NCBI GenBank assembly: GCA_017506865.1
Contig: JAFCMP010000514.1
Span: 186,001 to 250,000 of the forward strand
DNA from: Tribonema minus
Lineage: Eukaryota; Sar; Xanthophyceae; Tribonematales; Tribonemataceae
DNA: 64,000 bases
Direction: 5' to 3'
Shown here: positions 58,327 through 64,000 of the stretch, piece by piece
How positions within the stretch are numbered: the first letter of the stretch is position 1
Layout of the letters: each line of letters starts with the position of its first letter
Notes under the pieces: model-generated
Databases searched by the model: none
The model's input: only the letters and a program-made list of their open reading frames with translations
Told to the model about the DNA's origin: nothing
Translations under genes and position numbers: made by a program

Positions 58327-58590
58327 ATGCGATCAATCATGCCCGGACACAACAAACGGCTTCTGCGCTGCAAATGGAGCTACGTCATTGCTCATGATGG
58401 TGGCTTCTTTGGGTTTGTTTCAGGTTGCAAAAGCTGCGACAGCAGCAGGAGCAACAAGCCGTGTCCGAAGTCTCTGCAGACCTTGCAGGTGCAACAGACT
58501 ACAGATATCACCGTGTTGAACCGAGCCGCTAACTGCACCAGCGGAAACTTTCTCGTTGAGTGGCATGGTACTGTGAAGCTTCCCGATACA
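58327..58590 (+). pseudogene. Broken copy of gene C exon 1
   Basis: Starts MRSIMPGHNKRLLRCKWSYV, close to the gene C start MRSIMPVNNKRHLRCTWSYV, and continues through NCTSGNFLVEWHGTVKLPD. The signal-peptide stretch differs by small indels (AHDGGFFGFVSG instead of ACVMVMAFLGSFQ). At about 58590 the similarity switches to antisense gene B exon 1, so the copy is cut short with no splice donor. It is a by-product of the tandem duplication. Confidence 0.8.
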
Positions 58591-58873
58591 ACGGTACCGG
58601 TTGTTCAAGTTGTAAGACGGCTGCAGGGCATGGAACCGGAGGTACTTATCAGGGCTTTGCTGCACCAGAGCGCGAGAGCACCCAGTGACAAAGCTGCAGT
58701 CGCGCTGCCCATGGTAGTTTGCGGGCAGGCAGCAGCAGGCAGGCCGGTAGGCAGGTTGCGTTGAAAAGAGCGGGCAATTGCGTTTTTGCCGAGACGGTGG
58801 TGGCATGCCGGAGAGATGCTCTTTCGTGTGCTCTTATTTTGAGCATTTGAACATTTGAGCTACACACAAACAA
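58591..58873 (-). pseudogene. Broken copy of gene B exon 1 (5' part)
   Basis: On the minus strand this repeats the first part of gene B: MLKIRAHE near the start, the block around GCCCATGG, and the stretch ending in GGTACTTATCAGGGC. Compared with 57961-58236 it has indels that break the frame, and an extra GGCAGGCAG-type run at about 58723-58746. It ends at the junction with the gene C copy at about 58590. Confidence 0.8.
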
Positions 58874-58962
58874 ACAAACAAAAGTTGGTTTTGAGTCCTG
58901 ACGCGTCCCAAGAGTAATACGGCGGCTGCTCCCGCTGTCTAGCCTAGAACGCTGATCAAATC

Positions 58963-59548
58963 ATGCGATCAATCATGCCCGTAAACAACAAACGGCATCT
59001 GCGCTGCACATGGAGCTACGTCATTGCCTGCGTCATGGTGATGGCTTTTTTGGGTTCGTTTCAGGTTGCAAAAGCTGCGACGAGCAGGAGCAACAAGCCC
59101 GAGGATTGGTGTTTGGAGTCACAGACTTGGCAGGTGAAAAGCACCACAGATATTGACGAATTGATCACAGCCGCTGCGGCCGACAACTGCACCAGCTTTC
59201 GAACCTTTCTCGTTGAGTGGCATGGTACTGTGAACCTTACTGGCGCCCCCATCGTCATTGGGGAGGATACACACATGACTATCAGAGGGAGCAGCGCCGA
59301 TGCAGTTCTAGACGGCGCCTCCAATTTGGATCAGATTCGATCCTCATATTCCAGCGCCACACCGTCAGGCTACGAGGAAAAACTCCGCGCGGGCCTGATT
59401 GAAGTATCGGCGTCCAAGTTGTCCAAGTCGGGTTCTTTGGCGCTGGAAAATCTAACTCTGCGAAATGGCGCTGGGGACATGTGCGGGGCCATCTACGTTG
59501 CAAGGAAAGCTAGTTTGAACGCGACGGAGTGCAGCTTCATCAACAACG
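58963..59548 (+). CDS. Gene C: beta-helix surface protein, exon 1 only
   Basis: The ATG at 58963 opens 195 codons that end in a phase-1 donor (AACAACG|GTGAGA at 59548/59549). This is the same phase and the same final motif (F.NNG) as exon 1 of genes A and B. A signal peptide is clear (WSYVIACVMVMAFLGSFQVAKAA). After it come a TTDIDELITAA segment, FLVEWHGTVNLTGAPIVIGE, SLALENLTLRN and the first rung GAIYVARKASLNATECSFINN. Compare LVIWKGAATLASPLVVEQG in A and LAIWEGAVALEEPIVVEEG in B: the three exons are homologous. No following exon was found within the remaining 4.45 kb, so the gene either has a very long first intron or is cut off. Role as for gene A; unproven. Confidence 0.75.
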
Positions 59549-61045
59549 GTGAGAGATAGGACACATTTTTCCGGCAGTCAAAGTACGACGGTAACAGCGT
59601 AGCTGTATTTGTTGTGTATATGTTTTGTTTGTATATGTTTTCGAATGACATTTTACGTGCTTACTTTTTTCTACTGGAACAAACAACCATAGTGATTGTT
59701 GATTACACAAGCCTTAGACAAGTGAAGTCAAGTCAAGTGTCGCACGTGAACCAAAAAATTAAAAATCACACGGTTTACGTACTTGGGATTAAAAGAAACA
59801 ATCATAATGATTTTTTATGATACACCAAGTGTCTCAAGTCAAGTCAAGTGTTGCACGTGAATTAAACATCAAACGAGAACAAATGAGGTTTAGGCTGAGA
59901 CCGACACGATTTTTTTTCAGAATACTAAAACGAGCGCTGGTCTTTGTTCAGGGTTGCTCGCGAGTTTGACCTTGTCCACAACATTTACCCAAACTCTGCA
60001 CCCTTTCCAGGGTGGCGCGGTTTGCAAAACCACTCGCAGAACATGAGCAGGTTCGAGCTGAACCGTTGATATTGAAGATAATATTATAAATATAATTGTT
60101 TGATTCCGGCGCCCGTGCGAAAACCCATCAAGTATCATTATGGTACTCACCTGCTGCACGAACTCTCTGAAGATATACTACAAGTATGGTACTTTTTGGC
60201 TGGTGCTGTTAAAAAAACATATCGACAGTGAGAACATTCTGTGAGAGTGTCCAAACACTCTGTCAGTGAAGGTTTCTTTTTGTTGTAGTGTACTTTGTGA
60301 ATAATTGTATTTTCATGAATATTCAATCTCTGTAGTTTTTGAAAACAAAACTGATACATTATGTTGGGACCTAGCTGTTGGCGGATGACGGGATGCGATG
60401 TGATTTGCACAGAAGCAATGCTGCGTGAGCATTGTAAAGCACCAGCACAAGTGCAACAGGCATCTGACAACTCAGGCTGTGTATTGGGGGGGGACCGTCA
60501 TCAGGGGGAGTGCATGATGGCCGCAACGGCGCAATGACCCGGGCTGCCAAACAAAACGCCTAGGTGGGTGCAAGGATTTAGCAGTCTCCGCCCGGGCTGT
60601 TAGCTCCACGTGCCGCCCAGAACCACATTGGTATGATTTCTGCATGTCATTGACAACCAGAGACTGCGCCGCGTGTGACTGCACACCAAGACTGCCACCC
60701 CCCCCTCCTCGTGCCCCCTGCTGGTTCCTGGTTTTTGGCTTCATTTTTTGCCAAATTGCCGTAAACTTTGATATTAACTTAGGACATATGCAATATTATT
60801 TGTTTCAATTATAGTTTGTAATTGTAACAGTTGCATGATATGTTGACGTGACAATAAATTTATCACCACTGTCACTGTCACAGTAGCCTACTAGGCCAGT
60901 AGCGTATCGATGCACTTGCTGCAGTGAGAGAGAGATGCTACTGTAATGACAGCTTTTTCGAGCCGTTCAGCGCCAGCACTTTTAGCGTGAACCTGCCAGT
61001 AGATGTGAAACAGACTGAGAGTTATTTGAAGACGGGGGCATATTG

Positions 61046-61770
61046 CAGATGGATTCACAGCCGTTCAGAGCCTCTGAGGGCTGTGAAAAATAATCACTAA
61101 CTTACCGTAGATTGAATTGCGAAAAATGAGACCTGAAGTGGGAAAACCCAGCAGCAAGCCACTATGGCGAAGTCTGGTTGAACCCTGCCAGCGTTCTGTA
61201 CTTAGCCAAAGTTCACAGTTGAGGCTGATCTTCAATTCCATGTTCAACACGGTATATCTCAAGATCCTGACCGTAGAAAATTGGTTTTTTTAATTAATAA
61301 ATTATAATCATTTCTTGGCATGACTATTACACCCACGTCATCACGATTGAGAGAAGTCCATCTGCGGAATTCTTCCCTGTGGATCGCGTTTTGAATCCAG
61401 GTCCCATTGAATTTTTCTGCAATGATCATTCAAACCTTTAAGTGAATGAATCGGAAACCAGCCTATCAGATTGCGCCACCTTGAAGCTTGTAAGTAATAC
61501 GGTCGCAAGCCTAGCAGTCAATGAGCACGCCAAGATGTGGCGGGAGTCACTGTGACTGTGCAGTGCCATGACTAGTAGTAGCACTACGCTTCGAGCTGCT
61601 GCTGTTTGCGCCACGCTGAAGCCTTAAGGCTGCACCTTGCTGATCATTAGCGCTGCAAGTGACGTCGCGATTGCCATGTATGCGGAAGTAGAGCGCTGCA
61701 TACTATTAAAATGCGATTCACATCTCAGTGACACGCGTGCATTCACAGTGCAAAACTGGCTGTGCAGCAC
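61046..61770 (+). repeat. Dispersed repeat, right copy
   Basis: The first half matches 55450-55800 (GATTGAATTGCGAAAAA, GTCTGG(C/T)TGAACCCT, GCCAAAGTTCACAGTTGAGG, CGATTGAGAGAAGTCCAT-type). The second half matches 52740-53060 (CGCTTCGAGCTGC, GCGCCACGCTGAAG, GCAAAACTGGCTG). The same mosaic is thus found on both sides of the gene B/C promoter. Confidence 0.6.
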
Positions 61771-61773
61771 GCC

Positions 61774-61792
61774 GGGGGGGGGGGGGGGGGGG
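61774..61792 (+). repeat. G19 homopolymer
   Basis: Nineteen consecutive G residues, right after the conserved AACTGGCTGTGCAGCACGCC end of the dispersed repeat. Able in principle to form a G-quadruplex; also a likely sequencing or assembly weak point. Confidence 0.9.
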
Positions 61793-62285
61793 TCCGATCT
61801 TATGAAGCAGCTGAAAGTTTAAGATTGCACTAACTTGAAGCGACGGTGTATTGAAAAATCAGTAATTTATCAACAAATCAATTATTATAGTTTCATTAGT
61901 GATTGATGCATTGTGCATAGGAAGAAGAGAGGAGCAAAAGCAAGAAGATCAAATGTTGCACTCTCCGCACTCAAACCAAAATAGGACTAACTTAAAGTCT
62001 TCTACCAGTAAGTCACCTTTCTCAATGGCATGCCTCAAAGGCTGCCGCTGCGGCTGTCGATTTGAATAATTAAATATTATTGCAAGAACAGGACTTTGAA
62101 TTAGCCGCATTATTGAAAACGCGTAGTATTACCTCACACTGAGGGAATCCCATATAACATCCGATTCATGTAGTAACTTCCACAGTTGCTGTACCGTTAA
62201 AATGATAGCATGGCACCGTGACTGTGTGACAGTGGTCAATGATTGCCAATGGCAAGACAGTCACTGTGGTAGCCTCACTGACAGG

Positions 62286-62403
62286 CTGGCCTCTGGCAGT
62301 CTGCCAGTGAGACCTAGTGTTAATAGGTGCTTTGGAGTACATGGCTGGCCACTGGCAGTCTGCCAGTGAGACCTGGTGTTAATAGGTGCTTCGGAGTACA
62401 TGA
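62286..62403 (+). repeat. Tandem doublet, period 59
   Basis: Two units sharing CTGGCAGTCTGCCAGTGAGA and then TGTTAATAGGTGCTT and GGAGTACATG, with few differences. CTGGCAGTCTGCCAG inside each unit is itself an inverted repeat. Confidence 0.9.
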
Positions 62404-62958
62404 CATTGTGCAGGGCGTGCATGTGCAGAGCGCAAATTCTGGGCCGTACAGGCGCTGCAGCAGACTGGGTGCTGCAGACAAATTGACATTTGGTCAATTA
62501 GTATAAGTTTATGGTAATTCGGTTTTATTGATGAGTCTAGGAGTCATCATGATGGTGCCATGCAGGTGAGTGCTCCTGTGAACCATGAAAACCTGTGCAT
62601 GCTACCCAACCTACAGTATGATAACCTCAGAGTCTGAGACTAGGTATGGCTTTGGCTCGAGCAACTATCATAATGAGAGATCAGTGACTGACGAGGCTAA
62701 TCAACTGGTAGTTACAGTGACTGCCATAATGCCTCAGACCCAGGGCCTGCCGTGACAGTCACTTTTTCTTCAGCACAAACTTTAATATCTGAACTGAGGA
62801 GCAGCTGCCGCCGCAGTGGAAGGCTGAAACATCGGATTATCCTAAAGCTTGTTTAGATGAAAAATGATGGCTCCGAATCACTGAATCAGGCATGGCATTG
62901 CGTGGGTACCCCGGCGGCGACACGTTTGAGCCTGAGGAACTGGGACGCAGCCGCGCTA

Positions 62959-63772
62959 ACGTGTTTGCACTACACGGTCAATGACGAACAGAGCAGACAG
63001 CACACTGACACCTCACAGCACCCCTCATGCAAGTGTGTGTGTTATCAGGCTATCGCTCACTCTGCAGTGACACAAGAGATCACCCAAATCAACCAACTGT
63101 AACCGCCAATCCAAGAACTGTCTTGGAACTGTCCCAAACTTGAAGAAGAGACAAGTTGAACCAGGTGGCACCAACCCAGTGGCACCACAGTCACCCCCCC
63201 TAGGGCTTTGCTAGGCTCGAAAACAGGGAAGCAACCAGAAAACAGGGAAGCAACCATGACTTCACTATGCGTGATTACGGCACGACACAAGTGCAAGACT
63301 TGCACACTAGAACATGCGAACTGTCTAAGCGAAAAACCTTTAGGGGGGGGTGAGAGAGTAGAGCTTCGACCACCCGGGTAGTACTGCTCTAGGCATAGAA
63401 CATGTGAGGCAGCTGCGATAATGGCCAACCTTTTACGGTGTAGTTGACAGTTCGTGTCTTTGAGAGTGCTAGGTCGCGGGTTCAAACCCTCATCCTGTGA
63501 ATGATTCCCCTTTTCTTCCAACATCCCCCGTACCGGAACCAACTAATGTGTGTGCACTACACGGTCAATGACGAACAGAGCAGACAGCACACTGACACCT
63601 CACAGCACCACTCCAAGTGTGTGTGTTATCAGGCTTTCGCGCACTCTGCAGTGACAGAAGAGATCACCCAAATCAACCAACGTAACCGCCAATCCAAGAA
63701 CTGTCTTGGAATTGTCCCAAACTTGAAGAAGAGGCAAGTTGAACCAGGTGGCACCAACCCAGTGGCACCACA
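62959..63772 (+). repeat. Direct repeats of about 225 bp around a 360-bp core
   Basis: Units at 62959-63188 and 63549-63772 share GCACTACACGGTCAATGACG, then GTGTGTGTTATCAGGCT, GAGATCACCCAAATCAACCA and AGGTGGCACCAACCCAGTGG, with few differences. The core has a tRNA-like B box. No coding domain is seen. I do not assign a family; the simplest reading is a segmental duplication, or a repeat pair with a SINE-like insertion between. Confidence 0.8.
63438..63500 (+). other. tRNA-like sequence, possible SINE head
   Basis: GTGTAGTTGACAGTTCG followed by TTTGAGAG and then GCGGGTTCAAACCCTC. The last part fits the polymerase III B box GGTTCRANYCC well; the first fits an A box only loosely. The would-be anticodon stem does not pair, so this is not a working tRNA gene. 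A tRNA-derived SINE fragment is the likely explanation. Confidence 0.4.
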
Positions 63773-64000
63773 GCGCACGGCACGTCATGGGGCGGCTGCG
63801 GCGTGCGGTAGGCGCCATCTTGAAGCGCTGCGGCTGGATAGTGGGGAAGCGGCACAGTGACTGCAGTAGTTGACGTTACGGTAGTCATGATTGCTGCGCC
63901 GTCTTAGAGACTCTAGCTGATTGACAATGTGCTGACAACGTCCCTGTGCCTATGTCACGCAGAAGCAACTGGGCATGGCGGGGCCATCACGTGCCTAGGG

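Larger units (their letters stand above)
58087..58962. promoter_or_regulatory. Duplicated bidirectional promoter region of genes B and C
   Basis: Genes B (-) and C (+) diverge from here. A unit with the start of B exon 1, the spacer and the start of C exon 1 occurs twice in tandem, period about 630. Both spacers share TTGGTTTTGAGTCCTG and then AATACGGCGGCTGCTCCCGC and TGTCTAGCCTA before the C start. The conserved spacer (58237-58326 and 58880-58962) is the best candidate for the shared core promoter. No TATA box is certain. Confidence 0.6.
59549..64000. other. Repeat-rich right end, gene C intron or flank
   Basis: No rung-type exon (acceptor, GGA[ILV], FxxN, phase-1 donor) is visible on the + strand. 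The stretch contains copies of the dispersed repeats of gene B intron 1 (61046-61770), a G19 run, a 59-bp doublet, and a pair of direct repeats around a tRNA-like box. A+T-rich DNA dominates 59600-60400. Confidence 0.45.

Noticed and set aside
63438-63500. Functional tRNA gene
   Set aside because: The B box is good, but the anticodon stem does not pair and the A box is poor; kept only as a SINE-like remnant.
62959-63772. Small element with long terminal repeats
   Set aside because: No primer-binding site, polypurine tract, coding domain or target duplication was found, so I list only direct repeats.
1-64000. CRISPR array, operons or bacterial ribosome-binding sites
   Set aside because: The window is intron-rich eukaryotic DNA, and none of the tandem repeats has regularly spaced unique spacers.

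Overview
The window is nuclear DNA of a eukaryote, most likely a chlorophyte green alga. The genes are cut by many GT-AG introns with a strong TGCAG acceptor. TGTAA, the usual green-algal poly(A) signal, lies behind two of the gene ends. The best-represented protein family joins a beta-helix ectodomain to a polytopic membrane domain, an architecture known from algae and other protists. The alga assignment is inference; no species can be named from the sequence.

Layout. At 715-2039 (+) is a complete LSM4 gene for the U6 snRNA-binding Sm-like protein. Its start codon sits alone in exon 1. Convergent to it at 2994-7517 (-) is a six-exon gene with a CANIN/SLF2-like region (SMC5/6 recruitment), carrying a tandemly triplicated exon end. 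From 9110 to the right edge the window is dominated by a cluster of related large genes. Gene A (9110-20393, -, 14 exons) and gene B (23959-58086, -, 19 exons) encode secreted or surface-exposed beta-helix repeats of the Chlamydia-Pmp type (GGA[ILV]...FxxN), then a cysteine-rich GYWR/YC..GY.GP.CA.CA.GY segment, then a polytopic membrane domain. Gene C (58963 onward, +) is a divergent relative, of which only exon 1 is visible.

In A and B each beta-helix rung is a separate exon of 69-120 nt bounded by phase-1 introns on both sides: 8 in A and 13 in B. The 3' exons are nearly identical in length between the paralogues (349, 153, 86 and 920/923 nt). The two genes therefore differ mainly in rung number, as expected if rungs are gained and lost by exon shuffling without breaking the frame.

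Gene B is long because of intronic insertions. One is a 9.7-kb non-LTR retrotransposon (36572-46261, same strand) with one uninterrupted 2938-codon ORF: a Pro-rich repeat, zinc-finger-like cysteines, an OTU-like cysteine protease, a reverse transcriptase and a restriction-like endonuclease. A perfect 12-bp target duplication flanks it. The other is a 1.6-kb hAT DNA transposon relic (48875-50476) with matching TIRs, an 8-bp target duplication and a 472-bp internal tandem duplication.

Between genes B and C the bidirectional promoter region, with the first part of both exon 1s, has been duplicated in tandem (period about 630 bp). This leaves two back-to-back broken exon-1 copies between the intact genes. 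The right end (59549-64000) is repeat-rich and shows no convincing further exon of gene C.

Exon maps were worked out by eye from splice signals, reading phase and comparison of the paralogues. Every junction awaits transcript evidence.
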